A DNA stretch of 64,000 nucleotides, from contig NZ_JAJOYX010000001.1 in the NCBI RefSeq assembly GCF_022565915.1, positions 434,001 to 498,000 of the forward strand, read 5' to 3'. Under the pieces are notes generated by a model. That model saw nothing but the letters and a program-made list of their open reading frames with translations. It was not told the DNA's origin and searched no databases. A program made the translations under genes and the position numbers. This document shows, in pieces, positions 24,608-35,885 of this stretch. Within the stretch, counting starts at the first letter, position 1; every line of letters starts with the position of its first letter. This DNA is from Nesterenkonia sp. LB17. GTDB taxonomy: Bacteria; Actinomycetota; Actinomycetes; Actinomycetales; Micrococcaceae.

Positions 24608-25770
24608 GCTCACAGACACCCCCCATCCCGCCCGAGGACGTGCTCAGCGCCGCCGAGGCCGAAGATGCGAAACTTGCCAGCGCGCATCGCTCCTACTCAC
24701 AGGGCCAGCTGGTCCGGCGGAGATTCTTCGCGCACAAGCCTGCCGTGGTCTCCATGGCCGTGCTGGTCTTCATCATCATCATCTCGGTGACCTCCATCGG
24801 TTTCTCCGGCCAGGGGACCGGCTGGTGGTCGAAGAGCTTCCTGGCCACCGGCATCACGGTCGACGGCGGCCGCCCCACCATGTTCAACGACGGCTTCCTC
24901 GGAGACCACCCCTTCGGCCAGGACAGCATCGGCCGGGACTACTTCGCCATGGTCATGCGCGGGATCCAGCAGTCGCTCGTGGTCGCGATCGGCGTGGCCT
25001 TCGCCTCCACCTTCCTCGGAGTGCTGGTCGGTGCTCTTGCCGGGTACTTCCGCGGGTGGATCGAGGCGGTGCTGATGCGCGTCACCGATGTGGTGATCGT
25101 GGTCCCGCTGCTCGCCCTCGCCGCGGTGTTCGGCGCCTATGCGCAGAACCTGCCCGGGGGGACGCTGACGCTGGCGCTGTTCATCGGACTGGCCACCTGG
25201 ACCGGCACCGCCCGACTCGTCCGCGCTGAGATCCTCTCCCTGCGCGAGAAGGACTATGTCTCGGCGGCGGTCGCGATGGGCGCCCACCCGGCTCGAATCA
25301 TCCTCAAGCACATGTTGCCCAACAGCATCGGGGTGATCGTGGTCAACGCGACCTTCGCCATCGCCGCGGCCATCCTGCTGGAGACCACGCTGTCCTACCT
25401 CGGATTCGGCGTGCAGCCCCCAGAGACCTCGTTGGGCTCGCTGATCCAGAACAATCAGAACGCCTTCACCACCCGACCCTGGCTCTTCTGGTTCCCCGGA
25501 CTCTTCATCATCGCCATCGCGCTGAGCGTGAACTTCATCGGCGATGGACTCCGCGATGCCATCGACCCGCGGCAGAAGCGCACCGGTTCGAGCCGTCCCG
25601 GCTGGCGGACCGCCTTCGGCCTGCTGGGCCGGGCCACCGCAGAGGAGCGGGCCGGCACGCAGGTCAAGGAGCTCTCCGGAGGTCCCTCCCAGCTGCAGAT
25701 GCCCGCAGGAATGAGCGATCACGGTCCAGACTTCGGCCACGATCCGACCGACGAGAAGAGGGACTCCTGA
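24604..25770 (+). CDS. DppC-type ABC transporter permease
   Basis: 388 aa. A ~40-residue cytoplasmic N-terminus, TM1 (VVSMAVLVFIIIISVTSIGF), a periplasmic segment with HPFGQDSIGRDYFAMVMRG (the DppC 'GTDxxGRD' motif), then the BPD_transp_1 domain with EAA loop REKDYVSAAVAMGAHPARII and TTLSYLGFGVQPPETSLG. The C-terminal ~70 residues are hydrophilic and longer than usual. Coupled to neighbours by ATGA (5') and TGATG (3'). Confidence 0.93.
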   Translation: MSSQTPPIPPEDVLSAAEAEDAKLASAHRSYSQGQLVRRRFFAHKPAVVSMAVLVFIIIISVTSIGFSGQGTGWWSKSFLATGITVDGGRPTMFNDGFLGDHPFGQDSIGRDYFAMVMRGIQQSLVVAIGVAFASTFLGVLVGALAGYFRGWIEAVLMRVTDVVIVVPLLALAAVFGAYAQNLPGGTLTLALFIGLATWTGTARLVRAEILSLREKDYVSAAVAMGAHPARIILKHMLPNSIGVIVVNATFAIAAAILLETTLSYLGFGVQPPETSLGSLIQNNQNAFTTRPWLFWFPGLFIIAIALSVNFIGDGLRDAIDPRQKRTGSSRPGWRTAFGLLGRATAEERAGTQVKELSGGPSQLQMPAGMSDHGPDFGHDPTDEKRDS

Positions 25771-27515
25771 TGCGCGAGCCAGTACTGAGCTACAAGGACA
25801 TCCGGGTCAGCTTCGCCACCGAGTTCGGCGATGTGGATGCGGTCAAGGGCGTCTCCTTCGACGTCATGCCCGGCGAAGTCGTCGCCGTCGTCGGCGAATC
25901 AGGCTCCGGGAAGTCCGTGACCTCCTCCACTGCCATGGGGCTGCTGCCCGAGAACGCGACTGTCCACGGTGAGGTCCTGCTTGAAGGTCGCAGCGTGCTC
26001 AACATGTCCACCGCCGAGCGGCGCCGGCTGCGGGGTGCGGACATCAGCATGGTGTTCCAGGAGCCGATGACGGCGCTGAACCCGGTGCTGCGCGTCTCCG
26101 ATCAGCTGATCGAGGCCCTGCAGGTCCACGACGTCGCCTTCGGCGCAGAGGCGCTGGAGAGGTCCATCGAGCTGCTCGAGCGAGTGGGCATCCCCGACGC
26201 GCGAACCCGGATCCGGCAGTATCCACATCAGTTCTCCGGTGGGCAGCGGCAGCGCATCGTGATCGCCATGGCCATCGCCTGCGGGCCCAAGGTCATCATC
26301 GCCGATGAGCCGACCACCGCACTGGACGTCACGGTCCAGGCCGAGATCCTGGACCTGCTGCGCGAACTCAAGGAGGAGCTCAACACCGGCATCCTGCTGA
26401 TCACCCACAACATGGGTGTGGTCGCAGATATGGCGGACCGCGTGGTGGTCATGCTCAACGGGGAGGTGGTGGAGACCGGCCCGGTCACCAAGATCCTCAG
26501 CCACCCCGAGCACCCTTACACCAGGCGTCTGCTCGCGGCGATGCCGCTGCTGCGCGCGGCGGGAGACCCATCCTTGGAGCCGGAGCGCGTGAGCGTCACC
26601 GAGCGTGCCGATGCCTCAGCTGACGGCCTCGCGCCCAACGGCACGACCAACGGCTTCTCCGGCGATGGAGCCGCCGGCGCCGCCAGCGTCGCGCCGCCGG
26701 CGCTTCAGGCCAAGGACGTCGCGCTGGAGTACAAGTTCCGCCGCAGGGCGACCCGGGTGGTGCATGACCTCAACTTCACCGTCCAGCCCGGGGAGATCAT
26801 GGGTCTGGTGGGGGAGTCCGGTTCCGGCAAGTCCACCGTTGCGAAGGCGGTGCTGGGTCTGCTCGACGTCGCCGAAGGTGAGCTGCGCGTGCGCGGAATG
26901 AACATGCCGGCGCTGCCGTCGAAGGAGAGGAAGACGCTCAAGCGAGAGATCGGCGTGGTCTTCCAGGACCCGGCCGCGTCGCTTGATCCCCGATTCCCGA
27001 TCGGCGACATCATCACCGAGCCCATGGTCGTGCACAAGGAGGGAGACAAGAACTCACGGATGGCGCGGGCCAGGGAGCTGCTCGACGCCGTCAGGCTCCC
27101 CTCCAGCGTGCTCAACCGGTACCCGCACGAGCTCTCCGGAGGCCAGCGGCAGCGCATCAGCATCGCCCGCGCACTCACCCTGAACCCGACGCTGCTGATC
27201 GCCGATGAACCCACCTCCGCGCTGGACGTCTCCGTGCAGGCGGCGGTGCTGGACCTGTTCTCCGAGCTGCAGCAGCACTACGGCTTCGCCTGCCTCTTCG
27301 TCAGCCACGACCTCGCCGTGGTCGATGCTCTGGCACACAAGGTGATGGTCATGCAGAACGGGCGCACGGTGGAACAGGGGACCACCGACCAGGTGCTGCG
27401 CCACGCGAAGGAGTCCTACACCCAGCAGCTGCTGGCAGCCGCCCCGGTTCCCGACCCTGAGGTCCAAGCTCGACGACGCACCGAACGGCAGCGTCTGCTC
27501 GCCGCGCTCGCCTGA
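25770..27515 (+). CDS. Fused double ATPase of peptide-type ABC importer (DppD-DppF)
   Basis: 581 aa with two nucleotide-binding domains. The first: Walker A GESGSGKS (42-49), [19 protein letters not shown] (155-162), Walker B VIIADE (175-180), H-loop LLITHNMG. A Gly/Ala/Ser-rich linker (~275-315) leads to the second: Walker [10 protein letters not shown] (~349), [51 protein letters not shown]. It also carries the oligopeptide C-terminal signature HPYTRRLL. Supplies both ATPases for the 23084-25770 permeases. Shares one base with the upstream gene. Confidence 0.94.
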   Translation: MREPVLSYKDIRVSFATEFGDVDAVKGVSFDVMPGEVVAVVGESGSGKSVTSSTAMGLLPENATVHGEVLLEGRSVLNMSTAERRRLRGADISMVFQEPMTALNPVLRVSDQLIEALQVHDVAFGAEALERSIELLERVGIPDARTRIRQYPHQFSGGQRQRIVIAMAIACGPKVIIADEPTTALDVTVQAEILDLLRELKEELNTGILLITHNMGVVADMADRVVVMLNGEVVETGPVTKILSHPEHPYTRRLLAAMPLLRAAGDPSLEPERVSVTERADASADGLAPNGTTNGFSGDGAAGAASVAPPALQAKDVALEYKFRRRATRVVHDLNFTVQPGEIMGLVGESGSGKSTVAKAVLGLLDVAEGELRVRGMNMPALPSKERKTLKREIGVVFQDPAASLDPRFPIGDIITEPMVVHKEGDKNSRMARARELLDAVRLPSSVLNRYPHELSGGQRQRISIARALTLNPTLLIADEPTSALDVSVQAAVLDLFSELQQHYGFACLFVSHDLAVVDALAHKVMVMQNGRTVEQGTTDQVLRHAKESYTQQLLAAAPVPDPEVQARRRTERQRLLAALA

Positions 27516-27693
27516 GGAGATCCTGCAGGACGCTCTGCGCGCCTGCGCGTGAAACACGGTCACATGTACGGAACCTGTAACGCAGCTGAAAAACTGCCCT
27601 GCTAAACTCGCTCCCACAGGTGACCCACGCAACACTCGCGCGTAGATCACCGTATGCCCATAAAGCTCGCATCTTCTCGAGGAGTAATCGAAT

Positions 27694-29328
27694 ATGCACG
27701 TCAACAAGACATCCCGTCGCCATGGCGCGACGGGTGCCGTCGCGGTGACCGCAGCCGCAGCCCTGGTGCTGTCGGCCTGCGGCGGCGGTGGCGACAACGG
27801 CGGAGACAACGGCGAAACCGCCGAAGGCGTCGACGGCGGCGGCACCGTCTCGGCCTACAACTGCGAACCGCAGTTCCTGGTCCCCGCGAACTCCACCGAG
27901 GTCTGCGGCTCGTGGGTCCTCGGCTCCCTGTTCACCGGCCTGACCCAGACCGACTTCGACACCTACGAGCCCACCGCGGGCGTGGCCGAGTCCTGGGACA
28001 CCGAGGACAACGTCACCTGGACCTTCACCCTGGGTGAGGACTGGACCTTCCACGACGGCGAAGAGATCACCGCACAGACCTTCGTGGAGACCTATAACTG
28101 GGCCGTCGACCCTGACAACGCCCAGCAGAGCGCCAACTTCTTCGACAACTTCCTGGGCTACCAGGAGGTCGTCGACGGTGACGCCGAGGAGCTGGAGGGC
28201 GTCCGCGCAGTCGATGAGTACACCCTCGAGATCGAGCTCACCGAGCCCTTCTCCCCGCTGCCCGACATGCTGACCTACACGGCGTTCTACCCGATGCCCT
28301 CGGTCGCCTTCGACGACATCGACGCCTTCGAGGAGGCGCCGGTCGGCAACGGTCGCTACCAGATGGACGGCGAGTGGCAGCACGACGAGCAGATCGCCGT
28401 GAACCGCTACGAGGACTGGGCCGGCGAGAACCCCGGCCTTCCCGAGCGGATCGAATGGCGCATCTACTCCGAGGTCGACACCGCCTACCTGGACGTCCAG
28501 GCCGGCAACCTCGACATCCTCGATGCCGCCCCGCCGAACCGCCGCACCACGGTGGAGGCCGACTTCGGCGAGAACTACCAGGACTTCGACACCTCTGCCT
28601 TCACCTACCTGGGCTTCCCGCTGTACCAGGAGGAATTCCAGGACGTCGATGTGCGCCACGCGCTCTCCATGGCGATCGATCGTGAACTGATCATCGACAA
28701 CATCTACGACGGCGCGCAGACCCCGGCCGAGAACATCATCCCGCCGGACCTGATCGAGTCCAACGAGAACACCTGTGAGTTCTGCCAGTTCGATCCCGAG
28801 GCTGCCGCAGACCTCTATGAAGAGGCCGGCGGACCTGAAGAGCTGACCGTCTACTTCAACTCCGGTGCAGGTCACGAAGACTGGGTCGAGGCCGTCTCCA
28901 ACCAGTGGCGCGAGCACCTGGGCATCGAAGACATCACCTTCGAGTCCCTCGAGTTCGCCCAGTACCTCGGTCTCCACGACGAGCAGGCGATCAGCGGACC
29001 GTACCGTCTGGGCTGGACCCTGTCCTACCCCAGCGCGCAGTACGCGATGGAGCCCATCTACTCCACCGGCGCCTCCTCGAACTACGCCGACTACTCTTCC
29101 GACGAGTTCGACCAGCTGATCGGCGAAGCCAATGCCGAGACCGATCCCGACGCGGCGGCCGAGCTCTACACCGACGCCGAGGCCGTCCTCCTCGAGGACA
29201 TGCCGGTCATCCCGATGTGGTTCACCAACTACCTCACGGTGCACAGCGACCGGATCGATGGAGAGTCCCTCTTCATGGATCAGGCCACCTTCACCCGCCT
29301 CGAGCAGGTCGTGGTGACCGAGGAGTAA
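27694..29328 (+). CDS. ABC transporter family-5 solute-binding lipoprotein (second system)
   Basis: 544 aa. Lipobox LVLSAC (Cys 29), Gly/Asn-rich linker, then SBP_bac_5 features: VCGSWVLGSLFTGLTQTDFD, FHDGEEITAQTFVETYNWAV, VGNGRYQMDGEWQHDEQIAV, DVRHALSMAIDRELII and FCQFDPEAAADLYEEAGG. Close in type to dipeptide/oligopeptide binding proteins. CGAGGAG lies ~10 nt before ATG 27694. Separate from the first ABC system by 178 bp containing TAAACT (27603-27608) as a possible -10. Confidence 0.9.
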   Translation: MHVNKTSRRHGATGAVAVTAAAALVLSACGGGGDNGGDNGETAEGVDGGGTVSAYNCEPQFLVPANSTEVCGSWVLGSLFTGLTQTDFDTYEPTAGVAESWDTEDNVTWTFTLGEDWTFHDGEEITAQTFVETYNWAVDPDNAQQSANFFDNFLGYQEVVDGDAEELEGVRAVDEYTLEIELTEPFSPLPDMLTYTAFYPMPSVAFDDIDAFEEAPVGNGRYQMDGEWQHDEQIAVNRYEDWAGENPGLPERIEWRIYSEVDTAYLDVQAGNLDILDAAPPNRRTTVEADFGENYQDFDTSAFTYLGFPLYQEEFQDVDVRHALSMAIDRELIIDNIYDGAQTPAENIIPPDLIESNENTCEFCQFDPEAAADLYEEAGGPEELTVYFNSGAGHEDWVEAVSNQWREHLGIEDITFESLEFAQYLGLHDEQAISGPYRLGWTLSYPSAQYAMEPIYSTGASSNYADYSSDEFDQLIGEANAETDPDAAAELYTDAEAVLLEDMPVIPMWFTNYLTVHSDRIDGESLFMDQATFTRLEQVVVTEE

Positions 29329-29340
29329 TCCTCAACGCTT

Positions 29341-29494
<154 letters not shown>

Positions 29495-29638
29495 GCATGT
29501 CGACGCGCAAGGATTCCGGAAAACCGGGTCCAAGTCCCTATCATTGATCGCGGCGTCGCCCTCGACACAGAGAAGACCTCTCTGACGAGACAGATGCTCG
29601 GCGCACCCGCGCCACCACCCGCACCCACAAGGACAGCA

Positions 29639-30565
29639 ATGACCCGCTATATCATTCGGCGTCTGCTCCAGTTCATCCCGGTCATCCTGATCTCCACGCT
29701 GATCGTCTATGCACTGGTCTTCGCCATTCCCGGTGACCCCATCCGAGCCCTCGCCGGGGACCGGCCGATGAGCGACGCCGTCAGGGAGACCCTGCGCGAG
29801 CAGTACAACCTGGATGACCCGTTCCTGGTCCAGTACTTCAAATACATCTGGGGCATCGTCACCGCCCTGGACTTCGGTTCGACCTTCAACGGCCGCCCGG
29901 TCACCGACATCATCGAACAGCGCCTGCCGGTCACCGCGACGCTGGCCCTGGTGACCCTCGTGATCCAGACCATCATGGGCGTCATCGCCGGCATCCTCGC
30001 CGCCCTGTACCGCGACCGCTTCTTCGACCGCTTCGTCCAGGTCTCCACCGTGGCCATGGTGGCGCTGCCCACCCTGGTGATCGGCTTCCTGCTCCAGCTG
30101 GTCTTCGGACTCAACCTGGGCTGGTTCCCCATCGCCGGCATCAACAACGGCATCACCAGCTACATCCTTCCCGCCCTGACCATGGCCGCGGTCTCCACCG
30201 GCATCCTGGCCCGGCTGGTGCGCAGCGAGCTGCTGGACTCGCTGAAGTCCGACTATGTCCGCACCGCCACCGCCAAGGGGATGAAGCGCACCCGGGTGAT
30301 CACCCGCCACGGGCTGCGCAACTCGCTGATCCCCGCCGTCACCTTCATCGGCGCCGACCTCGCGAGCATGCTCGGCGGCTCCATCATCGTGGAGACGATC
30401 TTCAACCTCCCCGGACTGGGCCAGCAGGTCTTCAACTCCATCCAGGGGCAGGAGGGCACCGTCGTCGTCGGCATCGTGACCCTCTTCGTGCTCTTCTTCG
30501 TGGTGATCAACCTGATCGTTGATCTCCTCTATGGCCTTCTCGACCCAAGGATCCGTTATGAGTGA
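29639..30565 (+). CDS. DppB-type ABC transporter permease (second system)
   Basis: 308 aa, normal length. MTRYIIRRLLQFIPVILIST is the classic DppB N-terminus; FAIPGDPIRALAGDRPMSD and EQYNLDDPFLVQYFKYI follow in the periplasmic region. The EAA loop is LDSLKSDYVRTATAKGMKRT and the terminus is LLYGLLDPRIRYE. The ATG is after ACAAGGACAGCA (weak Shine-Dalgarno AAGGA). The open frame extends upstream through the homopolymer block, but conservation starts here. Overlaps the next gene by 8 bases. Confidence 0.93.
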   Translation: MTRYIIRRLLQFIPVILISTLIVYALVFAIPGDPIRALAGDRPMSDAVRETLREQYNLDDPFLVQYFKYIWGIVTALDFGSTFNGRPVTDIIEQRLPVTATLALVTLVIQTIMGVIAGILAALYRDRFFDRFVQVSTVAMVALPTLVIGFLLQLVFGLNLGWFPIAGINNGITSYILPALTMAAVSTGILARLVRSELLDSLKSDYVRTATAKGMKRTRVITRHGLRNSLIPAVTFIGADLASMLGGSIIVETIFNLPGLGQQVFNSIQGQEGTVVVGIVTLFVLFFVVINLIVDLLYGLLDPRIRYE

Positions 30566-31490
30566 GACACACCGCCCCGAAGCGCGCGGGGAGCCGATCG
30601 ACTCGACCATCACACCCGCCGGAGAATCGACCAAGAAGGTCGAGGAGGCCAGCCTGCTCGCCGATGCCTGGCGCTCGCTGCGGAAGAACCCCTGGTTCAT
30701 CATCTCCGCGGTCCTGCTGGTGCTCTTCCTGGGCATGGCGATCTTCCCGCAGCTGTTCACCAACACCGATCCGCGCGAGTGCCTGCTCGGACGCAGCCGG
30801 CAGTCGCCCTCGGCCGAGCACTGGTTCGGCACCGATGTGCAGGGCTGCGACTACTACAGCCGAGTCATCCACGGCGCCCGGAACTCCATCGCCGTCGGAT
30901 TCATCGTCGCCATCGGCACCTTCATCATCGCGGTGGTCCTCGGCCTGGTCGCCGGATACTTCGGCTCCTGGGTCGACGCCGTGATCTCACGCATCACCGA
31001 CATGGTCTTCGCCGTGCCCTACATCCTGGGTGCGCTGGTGTTCCTCAACGTGCTGGAGTCCCGCGGGGTGCGCGAAGTGGCCTTCGTGCTGATCATCTTC
31101 ATGTGGCCGACCATGACGCGTCTGATGCGCGGCTCGGTGATCTCGGTGGTGAACTCCGAGTTCGTGCTGGCCGCCCGCGCCCTGGGCGCCGGACCGATCA
31201 CCATCATGCGCCGGCACATCCTGCCCAACTCGCTGGGACCGGTGATCGGCTACGCCACGGTGTTCACCGGCATCATCATCGGTGCCGAGGCGACGCTGAC
31301 CTTCCTCGGCGTGGGCCTGCAGCTGCCAGCCATCTCCTGGGGGCTCCAGCTCTCGGATGCGCAGCCGTTCCTGCAGACCGTCCCGCACCTGCTGCTGTTC
31401 CCGGTGATCTTCGTGGGACTCACGGTGTTCGCATTCATGACCATGGGCGACGCCATCCGCGACGCCCTTGATCCCAAATCCAAGAAGTGA
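30558..31490 (+). CDS. DppC-type ABC transporter permease (second system)
   Basis: 310 aa. N-terminal hydrophilic stretch, WRSLRKNPWFIISAVLLVL (TM1), HWFGTDVQGCDYYSRVIHGA (DppC 'GTDxxGRD'-like motif, here with Cys), EAA-type loop VNSEFVLAARALGAGPITIM and TLTFLGVGLQLPAISWGLQ. Starts inside the upstream permease (8-base overlap). Second membrane subunit of the importer encoded at 27694-33659. Confidence 0.93.
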   Translation: MSETHRPEARGEPIDSTITPAGESTKKVEEASLLADAWRSLRKNPWFIISAVLLVLFLGMAIFPQLFTNTDPRECLLGRSRQSPSAEHWFGTDVQGCDYYSRVIHGARNSIAVGFIVAIGTFIIAVVLGLVAGYFGSWVDAVISRITDMVFAVPYILGALVFLNVLESRGVREVAFVLIIFMWPTMTRLMRGSVISVVNSEFVLAARALGAGPITIMRRHILPNSLGPVIGYATVFTGIIIGAEATLTFLGVGLQLPAISWGLQLSDAQPFLQTVPHLLLFPVIFVGLTVFAFMTMGDAIRDALDPKSKK

Positions 31491-31503
31491 AGGGCTGGAT
31501 CTC

Positions 31504-32607
31504 ATGACTGAATCCCAGACCTCGACCGGGTTCACCCCCGGCACCAGTCCCGGCGACGCCCCGCTGCTGGAGGTCAAGGACCTCCAGGTGGAGTTCCGCA
31601 CCAAGGCCGGCGTCGCCAGGGCTATCAACGGGCTGAACTTCACCCTGCACGCGGGGGAGACCCTCGCGATCCTGGGCGAGTCCGGCTCGGGCAAGTCCGT
31701 GACCGCGCAGACCATCATGGGCATCCTGGACATGCCCCCGGGGCGGATCGCCGGCGGCGAGATCCGCTACCGCGGCGATGACCTGCTCACCATGAACGAG
31801 GAGTCGCGCCGGAAGCTGCGCGGCGGGAAGATCGCGATGATCTTCCAGGACGCACTGTCCTCGCTGAACCCGGTGCTGCCGGTCGGCTGGCAGATCGCCG
31901 AGATGTTCCGCGTCCACCGCGGGATGAAGCGCAAAGAGGCCAGGGCAAAGGCCGTGGAGATGATGCAGCGCGTCGGGATCCCCGGCGCCGAAGAGCGGGC
32001 GGGCGACTTCCCGCACCAGTTCTCCGGCGGCATGCGCCAGCGGATCATGATCGCCATGGCCATCGCCCTGGACCCCGACGTGCTGATCGCCGATGAGCCC
32101 ACCACCGCGCTGGACGTGACCGTCCAGGCCCAGGTGATGCGGCTGCTAAAGGACCTGCAGACCGAGTTCAACATGGGGCTGATCCTGATCACCCACGATC
32201 TCGGCGTGGTCGCCGACGTCGCGGACAAGATCGCGGTGATGTACTCGGGACGCGTCATGGAGGCCGCCGACGTCTACGAGACCTACGCCAAGCCCGGTCA
32301 CCCCTACACCCAGGGCCTGCTGGCCTCGATCCCGCGGATCGACGACGAGGGCGGACGCCTGCGCGCGATATCGGGGCTGCCGCCCTCGCTGACCGACATG
32401 CCGCCGGGCTGCCCGTTCAACCCGCGCTGCGAGTTCGCCACCGACCGCTGCCGGACCGAACGTCCGGAACTGCGGCTGGTGGCCGAGGGACACCTCTCGG
32501 CGTGCCACTACGCCGAGGACGTCTACGCCGGCACCGCCACCCGCACACGGCGCCCGTCACCCACCGGCGCCGGCATGATCGACGTCTCTGAGGAGGCACC
32601 AGAATGA
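31504..32607 (+). CDS. DppD-type ABC transporter ATPase (second system)
   Basis: 367 aa. Walker A GESGSGKS (~residues 60-67), [33 protein letters not shown], Walker [21 protein letters not shown], and the oligopeptide-family C-terminal region ([20 protein letters not shown]; Cys-rich [17 protein letters not shown]). In DppD homologues those cysteines bind an Fe-S cluster. ATG 31504 lies 14 bp after the permease stop. Ends in a 4-base overlap with the DppF gene. Confidence 0.94.
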   Translation: MTESQTSTGFTPGTSPGDAPLLEVKDLQVEFRTKAGVARAINGLNFTLHAGETLAILGESGSGKSVTAQTIMGILDMPPGRIAGGEIRYRGDDLLTMNEESRRKLRGGKIAMIFQDALSSLNPVLPVGWQIAEMFRVHRGMKRKEARAKAVEMMQRVGIPGAEERAGDFPHQFSGGMRQRIMIAMAIALDPDVLIADEPTTALDVTVQAQVMRLLKDLQTEFNMGLILITHDLGVVADVADKIAVMYSGRVMEAADVYETYAKPGHPYTQGLLASIPRIDDEGGRLRAISGLPPSLTDMPPGCPFNPRCEFATDRCRTERPELRLVAEGHLSACHYAEDVYAGTATRTRRPSPTGAGMIDVSEEAPE

Positions 32608-33659
32608 GCCTGTCTGTTCCCGCCGCGGCCGCGGACCCCTTCGCCGACAAGCCCTCGGTCCTTGAGGTCGACGGCCTGGTCAAGCACTTCCCGATCACCC
32701 AGGGCATCGTCTTCCAGCGCAAGGTCGGCGCCGTCAAGGCCGTGGACGGGGTGAGCTTCAACCTGCGCGAGGGCGAGACCCTGGGCATCGTGGGAGAGTC
32801 CGGCTGCGGCAAGTCCACCCTGGCGAAGCTGCTGATGCGCCTGGAGGAGCCCGACGCCGGCACCGTGAAGTTTCGCGGCAAGGACTTCCTCTCGGTCAAG
32901 GGCGATGAGCTGCGCCGGCTGCGGCGCAAGATCCAGATCATCTTCCAAGACCCCTACACCTCGCTGAACCCGCGCATGTCCGTGGGCGACATCATCGCCG
33001 AGCCGTTCAAGCTGCACCCGGAGGAGAAGCCGAAGCAGGGGATCCGCAATCGGGTCAAGGAGCTGCTGGACCTGGTCGGGCTGAACCCCGAGCACATCAA
33101 CCGGTACCCGCACCAGTTCTCCGGCGGTCAGCGCCAGCGGATCGGCATCGCCCGCGGGCTGGCGCTGAACCCCGATGTCATCATCTGCGACGAGCCCGTC
33201 TCGGCGCTGGACGTCTCGGTCCAGGCGCAGGTGATGAACCTGCTCGACGACCTGCAGAAGGAGTTCGGGCTCAGCTACATCTTCATCGCCCACGACCTCT
33301 CGGTCGTCCGGCACATCTCGGACCGGGTCGGTGTCATGTACCTGGGCAAGCTCGCCGAGCTGGGCACCCAGGACGAGATCTACACCGGTCCGGCACACCC
33401 CTACACCCAGGCGCTGCTCTCCGCGGTGCCGCTGCCGGACCCCACCCTGCGCGGGGCGCGCGAGCAGATCGTGCTCCAGGGCGACCCGCCGAACCCGGCG
33501 AACCCGCCCTCGGGCTGCCGCTTCCGCACCCGCTGCTGGAAGGCCACCGAGATCTGCGCCACGCAGGAGCCGGAGCTGATCTCGCGCGGTCAGATCACCC
33601 AGCTGACCGCCTGCCACCACGCCCAGCAGAACGAGAAGGTCATCCCCTCCCACGGCTAG
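32604..33659 (+). CDS. DppF-type ABC transporter ATPase (second system)
   Basis: 351 aa. Walker [46 protein letters not shown], Walker [15 protein letters not shown] and [16 protein letters not shown]. The C-terminal segment [16 protein letters not shown] and Cys motif [16 protein letters not shown] are characteristic of DppF/OppF. Completes an importer with separate ATPases, unlike the fused one of the preceding cluster. Last gene of the operon. Confidence 0.94.
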   Translation: MSLSVPAAAADPFADKPSVLEVDGLVKHFPITQGIVFQRKVGAVKAVDGVSFNLREGETLGIVGESGCGKSTLAKLLMRLEEPDAGTVKFRGKDFLSVKGDELRRLRRKIQIIFQDPYTSLNPRMSVGDIIAEPFKLHPEEKPKQGIRNRVKELLDLVGLNPEHINRYPHQFSGGQRQRIGIARGLALNPDVIICDEPVSALDVSVQAQVMNLLDDLQKEFGLSYIFIAHDLSVVRHISDRVGVMYLGKLAELGTQDEIYTGPAHPYTQALLSAVPLPDPTLRGAREQIVLQGDPPNPANPPSGCRFRTRCWKATEICATQEPELISRGQITQLTACHHAQQNEKVIPSHG

Positions 33660-33672
33660 CCGGCGCCTGGGT

Positions 33673-33694
33673 CGCAGGCGTGGTGACGCCTGCG
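33673..33694. repeat. 8-bp stem-loop after the second ABC operon
   Basis: CGCAGGCG (33673-33680) and CGCCTGCG (33687-33694) form a perfect hairpin with loop tggtga, 14 nt after the stop. No T-tract. Possible terminator element. Confidence 0.45.
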
Positions 33695-33753
33695 GCACAG
33701 GCCTCGCGAAGCCGGCCTCCCAGGCTCAGCTCAAGCGCCGGTGACCACAATCA

Positions 33754-33784
33754 TTGCCGGTCTCGCCGTTCGAGGCCGTACACT
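33754..33784 (+). promoter_or_regulatory. Putative promoter upstream of typA
   Basis: -35 TTGCCG (33754-33759), 19-nt spacer, -10 TACACT (33779-33784). Six bases later is a GTG (33791) opening a 61-aa frame that overlaps the start of typA. Confidence 0.5.
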
Positions 33785-33917
33785 GGAAAGGTGTGGTCGC
33801 GACACGGCCGTGTCGCTGTGCGCTCTGACCCACCCGAATCCACACTGTTGAACCACGAAGTGACATGGACGAGTCGAGGCATGACATCGACTGACCAGAC
33901 ACGTCACACTCTCCTCT

Positions 33918-35885
33918 ATGGAAGGCGTTGCCCCTCTTATGACCACTGCTGCCGCTCGTACACTTGCAGGCACTGACGAGCGCCAGGATCTGCGCAACGT
34001 CGCCATCGTCGCTCACGTCGACCACGGCAAGACCACTCTGGTCGATGCCATGCTCACCCAGACCAAGTCTGTCGGTGGCCACGGCGATCTCGAGGACCGG
34101 GTCATGGACTCCGGTGAGCTCGAGAAGGAGAAGGGCATCACGATCCTGGCCAAGAACACCACCGTGTTCTATTCCGGCCCGGCCGCCACCAAGCACGCCG
34201 GCATGGACAAGGTCACCATCAACGTGATCGACACCCCCGGTCACGCCGACTTCGGCGGTGAGGTCGAGCGCGGCCTCTCCATGGTCGACGGCGTGGTGCT
34301 CCTGGTGGACGCCTCTGAGGGCCCGCTGCCCCAGACCCGCTTCGTGCTGCGCAAGGCACTGAACGCCCAGCTTCCGGTGATCCTGGTCGTCAACAAGACC
34401 GACCGCCCCGATGCGCGCATCGACGGCGTCGTCTCCGACACCATGGACCTGCTGCTCGGCCTGGCCTCCGACGTCGCCGAGGAGAACCCCGACCTGGACC
34501 TGGACTCCGTGCTGGACGTCCCTGTGGTCTTCGCCTCCGGCAAGGCCGGCCGCGCCTCGAAGAACCAGCCCGAAGACGGCGGACTGCCCGACGCCGAAGA
34601 TCTCGAAGCGCTGTTCGACACCATCCTCGAGCACGTCCCGGCCCCGAAGTACGACGCCGAAGAGGTCCTTCAGGCCCACGTCACCAACCTCGACGCCTCA
34701 CCCTTCCTCGGCCGCCTCGCCCTGCTGCGCATCTTCAACGGCACGCTGAAGAAGAACCAGCAGGTCGCCTGGGCCCGCAAGGACGGCACCATGAAGACGG
34801 TGAAGATCACCGAGCTTCTCGCCACCAAGGGTCTGGAGCGCGTCTCCGCCGAGTCCGCCGGACCGGGTGAGATCGTCGCCGTCGCCGGCATCTCCGACAT
34901 CATGATCGGTGAGACCCTCACCGACCTGGAGAACCCCAAGCCGCTGCCGACCATCACCGTGGACGACCCCGCGATCTCCATGACCATCGGCATCAACACC
35001 TCGCCGATGGCCGGCCGGGTCAAGGGCGCGAAGGTCACCGCCCGCCAGGTCAAGGACCGCCTGGACAAGGAGCTCATCGGCAACGTCTCGCTCAAGGTGT
35101 TCCCCACCGAGCGCCCCGACACCTGGGAGGTCCAGGGCCGCGGCGAGCTCGCGCTGGCCATCCTGGTCGAGCAGATGCGCCGTGAAGGCTTCGAGCTGAC
35201 CGTGGGCAAGCCCCAGGTCGTCACCCGCGAGATCGACGGCAAGCTCCACGAGCCCATGGAGAACATGATCGTGGACTCTCCCGAGGAGTTCATGGGTGCG
35301 ATCACCCAGCTCATGGCGTCCCGCAAGGGCACCATGACCACGATGACCAACAACGGCACCGGCTGGATCCGCATGGAGTTCATGGTGCCCGCCCGCGGCC
35401 TCATCGGCTTCCGCACCAAGTTCCTCACCGACACCCGCGGCGCCGGCATCGCCTCCTCCTACGCCGCAGGCTACGAGCCGTGGAAGGGCCTGATCGAGTA
35501 CCGCACCTCCGGTTCGCTGATCTCCGACCGCACCGGCACGGCGACCCCGTTCGCCATGATCAACCTGCAGGAGCGCGGCACCTTCTTCGTGGACCCGCAG
35601 GAAGAGGTCTACGAGGGCATGGTCGTCGGCGAGAACGCCCGCCACGACGACATGGAGGTCAACATCACGAAGGAGAAGAAGCTCACCAACATGCGTGCAG
35701 CGGCTGCCGACTCCTTCGAGGGCCTGACCCCGCCGACCAAGCTGACCCTCGAGGAGTCCCTCGAGTTCGCCAATGAGGACGAGTGCGTGGAGGTCACCCC
35801 GCATTCGATCCGCATCCGCAAGGTCATCTTGAACTCCTCCGAGCGCATGCGTGACACACGCAAGAAGAAGAGCGCTTCACAGTAA
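33918..35885 (+). CDS. typA: Translational GTPase TypA/BipA
   Basis: 655 aa ribosome-binding GTPase involved in stress adaptation and 50S assembly. G1 AHVDHGKT (32-39), G3 DTPGH (105-109), G4 NKTD (159-162), then domain II, EF-G-like domains III/V and the TypA-specific C-terminal domain ([39 protein letters not shown]). Start is either ATG 33918 or ATG 33939; neither has a well-spaced Shine-Dalgarno. Its TAA shares a base with the ATG of the following membrane-protein gene. Confidence 0.95.
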   Translation: MEGVAPLMTTAAARTLAGTDERQDLRNVAIVAHVDHGKTTLVDAMLTQTKSVGGHGDLEDRVMDSGELEKEKGITILAKNTTVFYSGPAATKHAGMDKVTINVIDTPGHADFGGEVERGLSMVDGVVLLVDASEGPLPQTRFVLRKALNAQLPVILVVNKTDRPDARIDGVVSDTMDLLLGLASDVAEENPDLDLDSVLDVPVVFASGKAGRASKNQPEDGGLPDAEDLEALFDTILEHVPAPKYDAEEVLQAHVTNLDASPFLGRLALLRIFNGTLKKNQQVAWARKDGTMKTVKITELLATKGLERVSAESAGPGEIVAVAGISDIMIGETLTDLENPKPLPTITVDDPAISMTIGINTSPMAGRVKGAKVTARQVKDRLDKELIGNVSLKVFPTERPDTWEVQGRGELALAILVEQMRREGFELTVGKPQVVTREIDGKLHEPMENMIVDSPEEFMGAITQLMASRKGTMTTMTNNGTGWIRMEFMVPARGLIGFRTKFLTDTRGAGIASSYAAGYEPWKGLIEYRTSGSLISDRTGTATPFAMINLQERGTFFVDPQEEVYEGMVVGENARHDDMEVNITKEKKLTNMRAAAADSFEGLTPPTKLTLEESLEFANEDECVEVTPHSIRIRKVILNSSERMRDTRKKKSASQ

